DNA of 64,000 nucleotides from Streptomyces humicola (GCF_024436035.1 NZ_JANFNG010000017.1:1-64000); one strand, 5' to 3'. Shown: positions 54,403 to 64,000, counted from the first letter of the stretch. The notes: generated by a model from the letters alone, not told the origin. Numbers and translations are program-made.

Positions 54403-56538
54403 ATGAGCGCAGACAACGCGGTGCATGCCGCCCACGGCGGGAACGAGCGCAGGCGTGGCCTGTCCCGCCTCGACCTCCGCAGGCTGGGACGCGCCGCGTT
54501 GCTGACCACCGGAGGCGGCCGCGACCGGCTCCCCGACGCCATCGAGCACATCGCCAAGGTGCACCGCGGCCACCACCCGCGCGCCGATCTCGAGGCCCTG
54601 CGCCGCGCCTATGTGCTCGCCGAGTCCTCGCACCGCGGGCAGATGCGCAAGAGCGGCGAGCCGTACATCACCCATCCGCTCGCGGTGACCCTGATCCTCG
54701 CCGAACTCGGCGCCGAGACCACGACCTTGACGGCGTCTTTGCTGCACGACACTGTCGAGGACACCGATGTGACGCTCGACCAGGTGCGCGAGGAGTTCGG
54801 CGAGGAGGTCTGCTATCTCGTCGACGGTGTCACCAAGTTGGAGAAGGTCGACTACGGAGCGGCTGCCGAGCCCGAGACGTTCCGCAAGATGCTCGTCGCC
54901 ACGGGCAACGATGTCCGCGTCATGTCGATCAAACTGGCCGACCGGCTGCACAACATGCGCACCCTCGGTGTGATGCGCCCGGACAAGCAGCAGCGGATCG
55001 CCCGCGTCACCCGCGACGTGCTCATCCCGCTGGCCGAGCGGCTCGGGGTCCAGGCGCTCAAGACCGAGCTGGAGGACCTGGTCTTCGAAATCCTGCACCC
55101 CGAGGAGTACGCCGGCGCACGGGAGTTGATCCTGGCCCACGCCGCGCTCCCCGACCCGCTCGCCACGACCGCCGACGCGGTACGGACGGTGCTGCGCGAC
55201 GCGGGGCTCGATGCGGAGGTCGGCATCCGCTCACGGCATGTGCTCTCCGTCCACCGGCTGCGTCTCAAACGCGGCGGGGAACTCGGCGGCAACGACTTCG
55301 GCCGGCTCCTCGTCCTGGTGGCGGAGGACGCCGACTGCTATGCCGTCCTCGGTGAACTGCACACCTGTTTCACGCCGGTGATCTCCGAGTTCAAGGACTT
55401 CATCGCGGCGCCGAAGTTCAACCTCTACCAGTCGCTGCACACCGCGATCGCCGACGCCGACGGTGCGATCACCGAGGTCCTGGTCCGCACCCGGCGGATG
55501 CACCGGGTCGCCGAGGCCGGCGTCGTCGCCCTCGGCAACCCTTACGCCACGGCCACCGACACCGACCGGGACGCCCCGGACGACGCCGACCGCGACGGCG
55601 AGCGCACCGACCCGACCCGTCCCGGCTGGCTCTCCCGCCTCCTCGAATGGCAGCGCGACGCCTCCGACCCCGACACCTTCTGGACGGCGCTGCGCGACGA
55701 ACTCGCCCAGGACCGGGAGATCACCGTCTTCTCCGCCGACGGCGGCACCATCGGACTGCCCGCCGGCGCCACCTGCGTCGACGCCGCCTATGTGCTGCGC
55801 GCAGAGGAAGGCCACGCATGCGTGGGCGCCCGCGTCAACAGCCGGCTGGCCTCGATGGGCACCGTGCTGCAGGACGGGGACACCCTGCAGCTGCTCACCG
55901 CCACCGGCGAGGGCTCGGGACCGTCGCCCGAATGGCTCGACCACGCCCGTACACCGGCCGCACGCATCGCGATCACCCGCTGGCTCGCCGCCCACCCCGC
56001 GCGAGGGGACGACGAGCCGCAGGCACCCGCCGTCCGGCCCGCTCCCGCGCACGACGCGTCGCCCGCTGCCGAGCCCGTCGCCGTCACGGACCTGCCGGGC
56101 GCGGCGGTGCGGCTCGCACGCTGTTGCACTCCGGTACCGCCGGACGCCGTCACCGGCTTCCTCATCCGCGGCGGCACCGTCGCCGTGCACCGCGCCGAGT
56201 GTCCCGTCGTCGCCCGTATGACCTCGTCAGGACGCGCCAAGCAGGTCGTACGGTGGCGGACCGGCGTCTCCTCGGCCGGCTATCGCGTCACGGTTCGCGC
56301 TGAGGCGCTCGGCCGCCCCCATCTGCTCGCCGACCTCACCGAGGCGATCTCCGCGGAGGGCGTCGGCATCCTCGCCGCAGCCGTCGAGCCCCCGCAGGAG
56401 CAACGCGTCCGCCACACCTACACCGTCGAACTCGCCGAGGCGGGCGCACTGCCCGACCTGATGCGCGCGATGCGCCGCGTCCCCGGCGTGTACGACGTCT
56501 ACCGCACCCACTATCCCGTCGCCACCGCCTCCGGCTGA
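54403..56538 (+). CDS. rshA: RelA/SpoT-family (p)ppGpp synthetase/hydrolase RshA
   Basis: A 711-residue RSH protein. The order is an HD hydrolase domain (about 75-230, GEPYITHPLAVTLILAELG and SLLHDTVEDTD), a synthetase-like domain (about 260-370, DADCYAVLGELHTCFTPV, EFKDFIAAPKFNLYQSLHTA), TGS (about 435-500, DREITVFSADGGTIGLPAGA), a ribosome-contacting region with CC in RLARCCTPVPPD, and ACT (about 628-705). The substrate-binding R-x-K segment is changed (RSRHVLSVHR), so synthetase activity may be weak. By position next to dapF and hflX it is the RshA paralogue and not the main RelA. The ATG follows GGAGG by 6 nt. Confidence 0.9.
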   Translation: MSADNAVHAAHGGNERRRGLSRLDLRRLGRAALLTTGGGRDRLPDAIEHIAKVHRGHHPRADLEALRRAYVLAESSHRGQMRKSGEPYITHPLAVTLILAELGAETTTLTASLLHDTVEDTDVTLDQVREEFGEEVCYLVDGVTKLEKVDYGAAAEPETFRKMLVATGNDVRVMSIKLADRLHNMRTLGVMRPDKQQRIARVTRDVLIPLAERLGVQALKTELEDLVFEILHPEEYAGARELILAHAALPDPLATTADAVRTVLRDAGLDAEVGIRSRHVLSVHRLRLKRGGELGGNDFGRLLVLVAEDADCYAVLGELHTCFTPVISEFKDFIAAPKFNLYQSLHTAIADADGAITEVLVRTRRMHRVAEAGVVALGNPYATATDTDRDAPDDADRDGERTDPTRPGWLSRLLEWQRDASDPDTFWTALRDELAQDREITVFSADGGTIGLPAGATCVDAAYVLRAEEGHACVGARVNSRLASMGTVLQDGDTLQLLTATGEGSGPSPEWLDHARTPAARIAITRWLAAHPARGDDEPQAPAVRPAPAHDASPAAEPVAVTDLPGAAVRLARCCTPVPPDAVTGFLIRGGTVAVHRAECPVVARMTSSGRAKQVVRWRTGVSSAGYRVTVRAEALGRPHLLADLTEAISAEGVGILAAAVEPPQEQRVRHTYTVELAEAGALPDLMRAMRRVPGVYDVYRTHYPVATASG

Positions 56539-56616
56539 CGCAGGGAGTGTCCTCGATCGAGTGGGACGAAGCCGCGCCGCCGACGCGCGGGCGCGGCGCG
56601 CTGATAGCGGTGGTCC

Positions 56617-58101
56617 ATGATCGGATCACCTGCCCGGCGCGCCCTCGCGGCCGCCGCAGCCGTCCTCACCCTCACCGCCGCGCAGCTGAGCGGCAGCCCG
56701 GCCGGCCTCGGCGACCGGCTCTATCCCACGCTCGGCAATCCCGGCTACCGCGTCAGCGCGTACGACATCTCGCTGGACTACCACGCCAACAACCGGCCGC
56801 TCGACGCCGTCACACGCATCGACGGCCATGCCACCGCCGACCTGGCCGGCTTCACCCTGGACTTCGCCCACGGCGTCGTACGCTCGGTCACCGTCAACGG
56901 GCTGCCCGCCCGCTTCGGCTTCCGCGCGGAAAAGCTCCTGATCGCCCCGGCGCACCCGATCGCGCGCGGCTCCGCGCTGCGCATCGTCGTCACCCACACC
57001 AGCGACCCGAACGGTGAGGACGCCACCGAGGGCGGCTGGATCCGCACCCCGGACGGGCTCGCCATGGCCGATCAGGCCGATGCCGCCCACCGCGTCTTCC
57101 CCTGCAACGACCACCCCTCCGACAAGGCCTGGTTCACCTTTCGGATCATCACGCCCAGGGGCGTGATCGCGGTCGCCAACGGCCTGCCCTCCTCCGCCCC
57201 CCGCTCCGACGGGCAGGACACCGTCTGGACGTACCGCACCGCGCACCCGATGGCCACCGAGCTCGCCCAGGTCTCCATCGGCCGCTCCGCAGTCGTGCGC
57301 GGCACCGGACCCGACGGCCTGCCGCTGCGCGACGTCGTGGGTGCAGGCGACCGCGCCCGCCTCGCCGCCCGGCTCGCCATGATCCCCGGCCAGATCGCGT
57401 GGATGGAACGGCAGGTCGGCCCGTATCCCTTCGAGACGTACGGCATCCTCAGCGTCAACACGAGCACGGGCTTCGAGCTGGAGACCCAGACCCTCTCGCT
57501 CTTCGAGAGACGCCTGCTGCTCGCCCCCACCGCCCTCGCGGCGCCCTACATGCTGCACGAGCTCTCCCATCAGTGGTTCGGCGACAGCGTCACCCCCGCC
57601 ACCTGGTCCGACCTGTGGCTCAACGAGGGGCACGCCACCTGGTACGAGTGGCGGTACCGCGGAGAGATGAAGTACGGGCCGAGCCTCGACGCGCAGGCAC
57701 GCGCCGCCTACGCCGCCGACAACGCCGCCCGGACCGACGACGGCCCGCCCGCACGCCCGGCCTCCCCGTCCCCCGGCAAGCTCGGCATCTTCCGGAACAA
57801 CGTCTACGGCAGCGGCGCACTCGTCCTCTACGCCCTGCGCCAGGAGATCGGGGACCGCGTCTTCCGCCGCCTGGAGCGGGCCTGGGTCACCCGCTACCGC
57901 GACGGCAACGCCTCCACCGCCGACTTCATCGCCCTCGCCTCCCAGACGGCAGGGCGCGACCTGTCCGGATTCCTGCGGCCCTGGCTCTACGGAGCCACCA
58001 CGCCGCCGATGCCCGGCCGCCCCGACTGGCGGCCCGGCCCGCTCGCCGTACCGTCCGCGAGGATTGCGCGGCAGCCGGACAGGCCGCTGAAACCGGCGTG
58101 A
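56617..58101 (+). CDS. secreted M1-family metallopeptidase
   Basis: A 494-residue aminopeptidase N-like zinc protease. It has a signal peptide (about 1-28, basic start, ALAAAAAVLTLTAAQLSG), a beta-rich N-terminal domain, the gluzincin motif HELSHQWFGD (H314, E315, H318) and the third ligand E337 in LWLNEGHATWYEW, exactly 18 residues after the last motif histidine. The usual exopeptidase GAMEN is replaced by TGFELETQ, as in secreted actinobacterial members. Peptide degradation outside the cell is inferred. It follows rshA by 78 bases. Confidence 0.93.
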   Translation: MIGSPARRALAAAAAVLTLTAAQLSGSPAGLGDRLYPTLGNPGYRVSAYDISLDYHANNRPLDAVTRIDGHATADLAGFTLDFAHGVVRSVTVNGLPARFGFRAEKLLIAPAHPIARGSALRIVVTHTSDPNGEDATEGGWIRTPDGLAMADQADAAHRVFPCNDHPSDKAWFTFRIITPRGVIAVANGLPSSAPRSDGQDTVWTYRTAHPMATELAQVSIGRSAVVRGTGPDGLPLRDVVGAGDRARLAARLAMIPGQIAWMERQVGPYPFETYGILSVNTSTGFELETQTLSLFERRLLLAPTALAAPYMLHELSHQWFGDSVTPATWSDLWLNEGHATWYEWRYRGEMKYGPSLDAQARAAYAADNAARTDDGPPARPASPSPGKLGIFRNNVYGSGALVLYALRQEIGDRVFRRLERAWVTRYRDGNASTADFIALASQTAGRDLSGFLRPWLYGATTPPMPGRPDWRPGPLAVPSARIARQPDRPLKPA

Positions 58102-58267
58102 CGCGGGCGCCTGAGCGTGCGACCATCGTGCGCGGGCAGCCGACGGCGGCGCCCAGGGGAATCCTCCGGGCCCGCCCGGCGTTCTTCCCACTGTGACAGT
58201 AGCCGCCGGCGCGGCGGGCGGAAGGCCCGGCCGGCCGCGCACAACACCCTCGACGCTAAGGAACCCA

Positions 58268-59782
58268 TTGACCCACTCCGCTTCTTCGTCCTTCATCACC
58301 GACCCGTCCGCCGCCTCGGCGCGTCGACGCCTGGAGAGCCTGAGGGCCGGTGCTCTGATGGAACAGGACGTCGCGTGGAGCCACGAGATCGACGGGGAGC
58401 GCGACGGCGACCAGCTCGAGCGCTCCGACCGGGCGTCGCTGCGCCGCGTCGCGGGGCTGTCCACCGAGCTCCAGGACATCACCGAGGTCGAATACCGGCA
58501 GCTGCGCCTGGAGCGCGTCGTCCTTGTCGGCGTGTGGACGGACGGCACGGTCGAGGACGCGGAGAACTCCCTCGCGGAGCTCGCCGCACTCGCCGAGACC
58601 GCGGGGGCCCTCGTCCTCGACGGCGTGATCCAGCGCCGCGACAAGCCCGACCCCGCGACCTACATCGGTTCAGGCAAGGCCCACGAGCTGCGTGACATCG
58701 TCCTGGACAGCGGCGCCGACACCGTGGTCTGCGACGGTGAGCTCAGCCCCGGCCAGCTGATCCACCTCGAGGACGTCGTCAAGGTCAAGGTCGTCGACCG
58801 CACCGCGCTGATCCTCGACATCTTCGCCCAGCACGCCAAGTCCAGGGAGGGCAAGGCCCAGGTCTCGCTCGCGCAGATGCAGTACATGCTGCCCAGGCTG
58901 CGCGGCTGGGGCCAGTCGCTCTCCCGGCAGATGGGTGGTGGCGGCTCCGGCTCGTCCGGCGGCGGCATGGCCACCCGTGGCCCCGGTGAAACCAAGATCG
59001 AGACCGACCGGCGCCGCATCCGCGAGAAGATGGCGAAGATGCGCCGGGAGATCAAGGAGATGAAGACCAGCCGTGACCTGAAGCGCCAGGAGCGCAAGCG
59101 CCACCAGGTCCCGTCGGTCGCCATCGCCGGATACACCAACGCCGGCAAGTCCTCGCTGCTCAACAGGCTCACGGGCGCGGGCGTGCTGGTGGAGAACGCG
59201 CTGTTCGCCACCCTCGACCCGACCGTGCGCCGCGCCGAGACGCCCAGCGGCCGGCTGTACACGCTCGCCGACACCGTCGGTTTTGTGCGGCATCTGCCGC
59301 ACCACCTGGTCGAGGCGTTCCGCTCCACGATGGAGGAGGTCGCCGACGCCGAGCTGATCCTGCACGTCGTCGACGGCTCTCACCCGGTGCCGGAGGAGCA
59401 GCTCGCCGCGGTGCGTGAGGTGTTCCGTGAGGTGGGCGCGACCGACGTGCCCGAGATCGTGGTGATCAACAAGGCGGACGCCGCCGATCCGCTCGTCCTG
59501 CAGCGGCTGTTGCGCGACGAGAAGCACGCGATCGCGGTCTCGGCACGCACCGGCAAGGGCATCACCGAACTGCGGGAGCTCATCGACGACGAACTGCCGC
59601 GCCCCGCGGTGGAGATCGAGGCGCTGGTGCCCTACACCCACGGCGCACTGGTCTCGCGTGTGCACGCATCCGGTGAGGTGCTCTCCGAGGACCACACCGG
59701 CGAGGGCACGCTGCTCAAGGCGCGCGTCCACGACGAACTGGCGGCGGAGCTCGCGCCGTACGCCCTCGCCGCGCAGCGCTGA
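58268..59782 (+). CDS. hflX: GTPase HflX
   Basis: HflX is a ribosome-binding GTPase that splits stalled or damaged 70S ribosomes under stress. The 504-residue protein has the HflX N-terminal domain (AELAALAETAGALVLDGVIQ, PATYIGSGKAHELRD), a glycine-rich loop (GGGGSGSSGGGMATRGPGE), a coiled coil, then the G domain: G1 IAGYTNAGKSSLLNRL (about 287), G2/G3 FATLDPTVRR and LADTVGFVRHLPHHL, G4 VVINKADAAD, G5 AVSARTGKG. I choose the TTG at 58268 because AAGGA lies 5 nt upstream; a GTG at 58193 is an alternative without a ribosome site. Confidence 0.93.
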   Translation: MTHSASSSFITDPSAASARRRLESLRAGALMEQDVAWSHEIDGERDGDQLERSDRASLRRVAGLSTELQDITEVEYRQLRLERVVLVGVWTDGTVEDAENSLAELAALAETAGALVLDGVIQRRDKPDPATYIGSGKAHELRDIVLDSGADTVVCDGELSPGQLIHLEDVVKVKVVDRTALILDIFAQHAKSREGKAQVSLAQMQYMLPRLRGWGQSLSRQMGGGGSGSSGGGMATRGPGETKIETDRRRIREKMAKMRREIKEMKTSRDLKRQERKRHQVPSVAIAGYTNAGKSSLLNRLTGAGVLVENALFATLDPTVRRAETPSGRLYTLADTVGFVRHLPHHLVEAFRSTMEEVADAELILHVVDGSHPVPEEQLAAVREVFREVGATDVPEIVVINKADAADPLVLQRLLRDEKHAIAVSARTGKGITELRELIDDELPRPAVEIEALVPYTHGALVSRVHASGEVLSEDHTGEGTLLKARVHDELAAELAPYALAAQR

Positions 59783-59794
59783 CGCATCACTAAG

Positions 59795-59826
59795 GCGGTC
59801 CGCCCCTCGGCGAAGGGGCGGACCGC
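59795..59826 (+). terminator. hflX terminator
   Basis: gcggtccgcccct (59795-59807) and aggggcggaccgc (59814-59826) form a perfect 13-bp stem with a 6-nt loop, 12 bases after the hflX stop, followed by tcttgtgttg. Confidence 0.9.
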
Positions 59827-59849
59827 TCTTGTGTTGCGCGCCGCTGCCG

Positions 59850-60081
59850 CTACCGCTGCCGGGCGGCGAACCTGGCGCTGACGAACTGGTAGACGCTCTG
59901 CGCCTTCGAGCCGAGGTGCGGTCCCGCAAGCCAGGTGTTGCGCCGGCCGGGCCGATCGAGGTGTTGGACACCAACGCCACCTGCCCGTCCGGCTCCTTGG
60001 CGAACCAGCCGCCGCCCGACGAACCTCCCGTCATCGTGCAGCCGACCCGGTACTCGGTCGGCTCGCTCGCGTCGAGCGACA
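59850..60081 (-). pseudogene. remnant of a trypsin-like serine protease C-terminus
   Basis: Minus-strand frames read EPTEYRVGCTMTGGSSGGGW with FAKEPDGQVALVSNTSIGP in one frame, and NTWLAGPHLGSKAQSVYQFV to the stop in another. The segment TGGSSGGGW has the active-site serine of S1 family proteases. A frameshift near 59935 separates the parts, and no N-terminal catalytic His/Asp region or start is present. It fills much of the 466-base gap between hflX and the siderophore operon. Confidence 0.75.
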
Positions 60082-60108
60082 GCCGGTCCGGCCGGTCCGG
60101 CCGGTCCG
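60082..60108 (+). repeat. three 9-bp tandem repeats
   Basis: Three perfect copies of gccggtccg lie at the broken 5' edge of the protease remnant. The rest of the gap to 60248 has no recognised feature, and I see no iron-regulator box in it. Confidence 0.8.
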
Positions 60109-60248
60109 TGGGGGACGGATGCGGGCGGGGCTGTGGTTCCCCTGTGAAGGATCCCTGGCGACCGGCCGTTGCTCGTGGCGCCCACGGACGTTGATACGGA
60201 CGGGGGAGTGCGCCGAGAAGCAATCGACCGTCAGGGAGGGGCCGTCTC

Positions 60249-61688
60249 GTGGCCGGACCGGCATCCATCGCACCACCGCCGCGACACCGCAGCGACGCGC
60301 GGACGGCCGCCGAGTCGATCCTGCGGCGGCAGGCGTCCCGCGAGTCGGCAGCACGCACCTATGCACGATCGCTGCCGATCGTCCCGGTGCGGGCGCGGGG
60401 TATGACCATCGAGGGCGCCGACGGACGCCGGTATCTCGACTGCCTCGCCGGCGCGGGGACGTTGGCGCTCGGCCACAACCACCCGGTGGCGCTGGAAGCC
60501 ATCCGCGCCGTGCTCGACTCGGAGGCGCCGCTGCACGTCCTCGACCTCGCGACACCCGTCAAGGACGCGTTCACCACGGCCCTGTTCGAGACGCTGCCGC
60601 CCGCGCTCGCCGAGCGGGGCCGGATCCAGTTCTGCGGCCCCGCGGGCACCGACGCCGTCGAGGCGGCCGTCAAACTCGTACGCACCGCCACCGGACGCAG
60701 CGGACTGCTCGCCTTCTGCGGCGCATACCACGGCATGACCGCCGGTGCACTGGCGGCCTCGGGCGCCGCCGCCGCGAGGGCGGCCGTGGCCGAGCCCGGC
60801 GCCGGCGTGACGCGGCTGCCGTATCCGTACGAGTACCGCTGCCCGTTCGGCACCGGAGGGGAGCGCGGCGCTGAGCTGTCCGCCCGCTGGACGCAGAGCC
60901 TCCTCGACGACCCGGGCGCCGGCGTCCACCCGTTCGCCGGGATGATCGTCGAACCGGTCCAGGGCGAGGGCGGGGTGATCCCGGCGCCGGACGGGTGGCT
61001 GCGCACCATGCGGCGGATCACCGAGGAGCGCGGCATCCCGCTCGTCGTCGACGAGGTGCAGACGGGCGTGGGGCGCACGGGCGCGTTCTGGGCCGTACAG
61101 CACAGCGGCATCGTGCCCGACGTCATGGTGCTCTCCAAGGCCATCGGCGGCAGCCTCCCGCTCGCCGTCATCGTCTACCGCGACGAGCTCGACGTCTGGC
61201 GGCCCGGTGCGCACGCGGGAACCTTCCGCGGCAACCAGCTCGCGATGGCCGCGGGCAGCGCGACCCTGCGCTTCGTCTGCGAGAACCGGCTGGACCAGCG
61301 CGCCGCTTCACTCGGCACCCGGATGCTCTCGCGGCTGCGGGCACTTGCCGCGCACCACCCGTGCATCGGGGAGGCGCGCGGACGCGGACTGATGATCGGT
61401 GTCGAAATCGTCGACGCCGACGCGGAACGCGACGACTACGGGGCGCTGCCCGCCGCGCCCCGGATCGCCACCGCAGTGCAGCGCGAGGCGCTGCGCCGCG
61501 GGCTCATCGTCGAACTGGGCGGCCGGCATGGCAGCGTCGTACGACTGCTGCCCCCGCTCACCATCACCGATGAGCAGGCGGAGGCGGTGCTCGACCGCCT
61601 GACCGATGCGATCGCCGCGGCCGAGCGGACCGCACATCTTTCACCACCGAACCATGGAGCACCACCGAAACACGGAGCAATGCCATGA
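60249..61688 (+). CDS. diaminobutyrate-2-oxoglutarate-type aminotransferase (siderophore)
   Basis: A 479-residue class III PLP aminotransferase. Key elements are [16 protein letters not shown], the phosphate-binding [35 protein letters not shown], the [15 protein letters not shown] segment and the PLP lysine in [16 protein letters not shown]. It resembles the diaminobutyrate aminotransferases of NIS siderophore pathways (RhbA type), which make a diamine building block. The GTG start follows GGGAGGGG by 7 nt. It overlaps the next gene by ATGA, supporting a siderophore operon. Confidence 0.88.
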   Translation: MAGPASIAPPPRHRSDARTAAESILRRQASRESAARTYARSLPIVPVRARGMTIEGADGRRYLDCLAGAGTLALGHNHPVALEAIRAVLDSEAPLHVLDLATPVKDAFTTALFETLPPALAERGRIQFCGPAGTDAVEAAVKLVRTATGRSGLLAFCGAYHGMTAGALAASGAAAARAAVAEPGAGVTRLPYPYEYRCPFGTGGERGAELSARWTQSLLDDPGAGVHPFAGMIVEPVQGEGGVIPAPDGWLRTMRRITEERGIPLVVDEVQTGVGRTGAFWAVQHSGIVPDVMVLSKAIGGSLPLAVIVYRDELDVWRPGAHAGTFRGNQLAMAAGSATLRFVCENRLDQRAASLGTRMLSRLRALAAHHPCIGEARGRGLMIGVEIVDADAERDDYGALPAAPRIATAVQREALRRGLIVELGGRHGSVVRLLPPLTITDEQAEAVLDRLTDAIAAAERTAHLSPPNHGAPPKHGAMP

Positions 61689-63544
61689 CCCGACCATCGG
61701 GCGCCGGACAACCGCGTACCGCAGCTGTGCCCGGCCAGCGGGCCGCGACCTTCCCCGAGCCGGCCGTAGTGGCCGTAGCGGAGGACGCCGATCCGCTGGA
61801 GCAGGCCGACCCGTACGCCGCAGCGGACGCGGCCGCCACCGAGAATCTGCTGCGCTGCTGGATCCGCGAGGCCGGTGTCGCCACCCCCGCCGACGGCACC
61901 TTGCCCATCCCGCTCGCCGCCTCCGGCACCGCGCTGCGGGTGCCCGTACGCCACTGGTCGGCCGTCGGCAGCCACCGCTTCGGCGGACCGCCCGTCCTTG
62001 ACGGCACCGGGGCCGGAGCACCGCACCTGGACGCCGTCACGCTCGCCGCGCTCCTCGCCCGCGAGGCCGGAAGCGCCCCCGCCGAAGGCGCCGACCTCGC
62101 CTTCCGGGTTGCCGACTCCGTCCGCCGTACCGCAGTCTTCCTGCGCGAACGCCGTATCACCGCGGCTCCGGCGCAGGGCGTGCCGCCCTTTCTCAGCGCC
62201 GAGCAGTCGCTCGTCCTCGGCCACCCACTCCACCCCACCCCCAAGAGCCGCGAGTTGCTCACCGACGCCGAGGCGCAGGCCTACTCGCCCGAGCTGCGCG
62301 GTGCGTTCCCGCTGCACTGGATGGCCGTCGACCGTTCCGTCCTCGCCACCGACTCGGCCTGGACCGTCCGCGGGCGCACCATCCCCGCGGACCGGCTCAC
62401 CGCGGAACTCCTCGGCCCCGGCACCGAGCTGCCCGCATCCGTCGTGGCCCTGCCGCTCCACCCCTGGCAGGCCGGCGAGCTGACGCACCGTCCACAGGTG
62501 CGCCGCCTGATCGACGCAGGCCTGCTCCACGATCTTGGCCCGCGAGGCGACGCATGGCACCCCACCTCGTCGGTGCGCACCGTGTACCGGCACGGCGCGC
62601 CCGCCATGCTCAAACTCTCCCTCGCAGTGCGCATCACCAACTCCCGCCGGGAGAACCTGCGCAAGGAGTTGTTGCGCGGCGCCGAAGTCCATCGCCTGCT
62701 GCGCACCGGCCTCGCCGACCAGTGGCACGCCGCGCACCCCCGCTTCGACATCGTCCGCGACCCGGCCTGGATCGCCGTGGACACGCCCGACGGCGAACCC
62801 GTCCCCGGGCTGGACGTCGTCCTGCGCCATCCCACCTTCGGCGCCGACGACGACATCAACTGCCTCGCCGGGCTGACGGCGCTGCGACCGGAGCCCGCGA
62901 CAGCGCAGCGGTCGCCGTATGTACTCCGCTCGCGCCTCGCCGGACTCGTCGAGGGGCTCGCCGTCCGGACCGGACGCCGGGTCGCCGCGGTCGCCACCGA
63001 GTGGTTCCTGCGTTATCTCGACGCGGTTGTCCTGCCAGTGCTGTGGCTGGATGGTGAAGCGGGCGTCGCCCTCGAAGCCCATCAGCAGAACACGCTGGTG
63101 CTCCTCGACCCCGACGGCTGGCCGATCGGCGGACGGTACCGCGACAACCAGGGCTACTACTTCCGGGAGTCGCGCCGCGCCGAACTCGAAAAGCGACTGC
63201 CCGGCATCGGCACCCACAGCGAGACGTTCGTCCCCGACGCGGTGGCGGACGAGCGGTTCGCGTACTACCTCGGGATCAACAACGTGCTCGGCCTGATCGG
63301 TACGTTCGGCTCCCAGCGCCTCGCCGACGAACGGGTGCTGCTCGCCGCCTTCCGCCGCTTCCTGGGGAAGGCGGCCACCGGCGGCCGATCGCCGCTGCCG
63401 ACGCACCTCCTGGACCAGCCGACTCTGCGCTGCAAGGCCAACCTGCTCACCCGGCTGCACGGCCTCGACGAACTGATCGGCCCGGTCGACACCCAGTCCG
63501 TGTACGTCACCATCCCCAACCCCCTTGCCGCACCCGCGGCGTGA
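61685..63544 (+). CDS. IucA/IucC-family NIS siderophore synthetase
   Basis: A 619-residue NRPS-independent siderophore synthetase that joins a carboxylate (commonly citrate) to an amine using ATP. Family motifs are GHPLHPTPKSR (about 180), LPLHPWQAGEL, the ATP-binding VRTVYRHGAPAMLKLSLAVRI with TNSRRENLRKELLRGAE, EAHQQNTLVLLDPDGW and RYRDNQGYYF. The start overlaps the aminotransferase stop, and the acyltransferase follows 21 bases later. The product cannot be deduced from this window. Confidence 0.93.
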   Translation: MTRPSGAGQPRTAAVPGQRAATFPEPAVVAVAEDADPLEQADPYAAADAAATENLLRCWIREAGVATPADGTLPIPLAASGTALRVPVRHWSAVGSHRFGGPPVLDGTGAGAPHLDAVTLAALLAREAGSAPAEGADLAFRVADSVRRTAVFLRERRITAAPAQGVPPFLSAEQSLVLGHPLHPTPKSRELLTDAEAQAYSPELRGAFPLHWMAVDRSVLATDSAWTVRGRTIPADRLTAELLGPGTELPASVVALPLHPWQAGELTHRPQVRRLIDAGLLHDLGPRGDAWHPTSSVRTVYRHGAPAMLKLSLAVRITNSRRENLRKELLRGAEVHRLLRTGLADQWHAAHPRFDIVRDPAWIAVDTPDGEPVPGLDVVLRHPTFGADDDINCLAGLTALRPEPATAQRSPYVLRSRLAGLVEGLAVRTGRRVAAVATEWFLRYLDAVVLPVLWLDGEAGVALEAHQQNTLVLLDPDGWPIGGRYRDNQGYYFRESRRAELEKRLPGIGTHSETFVPDAVADERFAYYLGINNVLGLIGTFGSQRLADERVLLAAFRRFLGKAATGGRSPLPTHLLDQPTLRCKANLLTRLHGLDELIGPVDTQSVYVTIPNPLAAPAA

Positions 63545-63565
63545 ACCACGCGGAGGGCCACCCCC

Positions 63566-64000
63566 ATGCCGCCGACCGAATCCCACACCCACACGGAAGC
63601 CGAAACGGAGAACGGGACGGACACCGAGGACACGCTCGACCTCACGCTCCCCGCCGAGCTCGCGAAACCCGCCGAGCGCTTCGCCGGGCTCCCTCCGGAG
63701 ACGGACACCACCGCACCGACCGGTCGCGTCCCGGTGCGCCTGGGCGATCACGATCTCCTCGACAGCCTCGCCGAGTGGGGCCCCGAGACCACCCCGCACG
63801 GCACCTTCCAGCTCGTCCCCGTCGTCGTCGCGCGCGATCTTCCGACCGTCACCGGCTGGATGAACGATCCGGCTGTCGCCGAGTTCTGGGAGCTGTCCGG
63901 CCCGCCCGACATCACCGAGAAACATCTGCGCGAACAGATCGACGGCGACGGCCGCAGCGTCCCGTGTCTCGGCGTCCTCGACGGCACGCCGATGAGCTAC
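63566..64000 (+). CDS. siderophore N-acyltransferase (GNAT type), cut by window end
   Basis: The first 145 codons of a gene that continues beyond the window. After a disordered acidic start come a short domain (VPVRLGDHDLLDSLAEWGPE) and the first part of a GNAT fold like that of IucB/RhbD acyltransferases (GTFQLVPVVVARDLPTVTGW, MNDPAVAEFWELSGPP, VPCLGVLDGTPMSY). It would acylate the hydroxylated amine or a hydroxamate precursor. The ATG follows GGAGGG by 8-9 nt. Confidence 0.85.
   Translation, partial: MPPTESHTHTEAETENGTDTEDTLDLTLPAELAKPAERFAGLPPETDTTAPTGRVPVRLGDHDLLDSLAEWGPETTPHGTFQLVPVVVARDLPTVTGWMNDPAVAEFWELSGPPDITEKHLREQIDGDGRSVPCLGVLDGTPMSY

Noticed and set aside
60109-60248. An iron-regulator (IdeR/DmdR) box before the siderophore operon.
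   Set aside because: I looked for a TTAGGTTAGGCT-type palindrome in the upstream gap and found none.
61436-63925. An 829-codon minus-strand frame across the siderophore genes.
   Set aside because: It spans three clearly coding plus-strand genes and reads as Gly/Ala/Arg/Val-rich antisense.

Overview
This window is a stretch of high-GC actinobacterial chromosome, almost certainly Streptomyces. The reasons are the gene order (5S rRNA, osaCAB, ftsK, rimO-pgsA-cinA-clgR, lhr/nei, recA-recX, miaB-miaA, dapF, rshA, hflX, siderophore genes), the Streptomyces-type 5S sequence, the frequent GTG starts and the ATGA/GTGA overlaps inside operons. The order follows what I recall of the recA region of S. 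coelicolor; this is from memory, not from a search.

Layout. 1-260: end of an rRNA operon (5S plus terminator). 349-10806: a DegT-like protein that lacks the PLP lysine, then the osmoadaptation locus osaC (anti-sigma kinase/phosphatase), divergent from osaA (poly-HAMP hybrid kinase) and osaB (response regulator). 10935-18565: ftsK, a RodZ-like protein, rimO, and the translationally coupled pgsA-cinA pair followed by clgR. 18562-27316: nei and lhr (DNA repair), divergent from araC-azlC-azlD, a toroid-like protein and a DUF3046 protein. 27369-30404: the recA-recX SOS locus, then a rhodanese-cysteine dioxygenase pair preceded by a cysteine-ended leader peptide with a leaderless start. 30425-36785: an FAD monooxygenase, a two-component system, a TAXI-type binding protein and a broken LysR gene. 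36857-40568: miaB, a dioxygenase-like protein, an MT0933-type antitoxin-like protein and miaA.

40546-52736: an integrated actinomycete integrative and conjugative element (AICE) of about 12.2 kb, bounded by a perfect 26-bp direct repeat that overlaps the last codons of miaA. It carries int and xis, an array of twelve TGACGCA motifs, a replication pair (AAA ATPase and primase-polymerase), an FtsK-type transfer protein, SpdB-like membrane proteins, small AICE proteins, an XRE-type regulator and a GntR-Nudix fusion. Two perfect 14-bp palindromes upstream of the XRE gene and a near copy at the fusion gene's own start look like the operators of the element's switch. A tRNA-like remnant lacking its anticodon arm lies in the same control region.

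52737-64000: chromosome resumes with a membrane protein, dapF, rshA, an M1 peptidase, hflX, a serine-protease remnant and the start of an NIS siderophore operon (diaminobutyrate-type aminotransferase, IucA/IucC synthetase, acyltransferase cut by the window edge).
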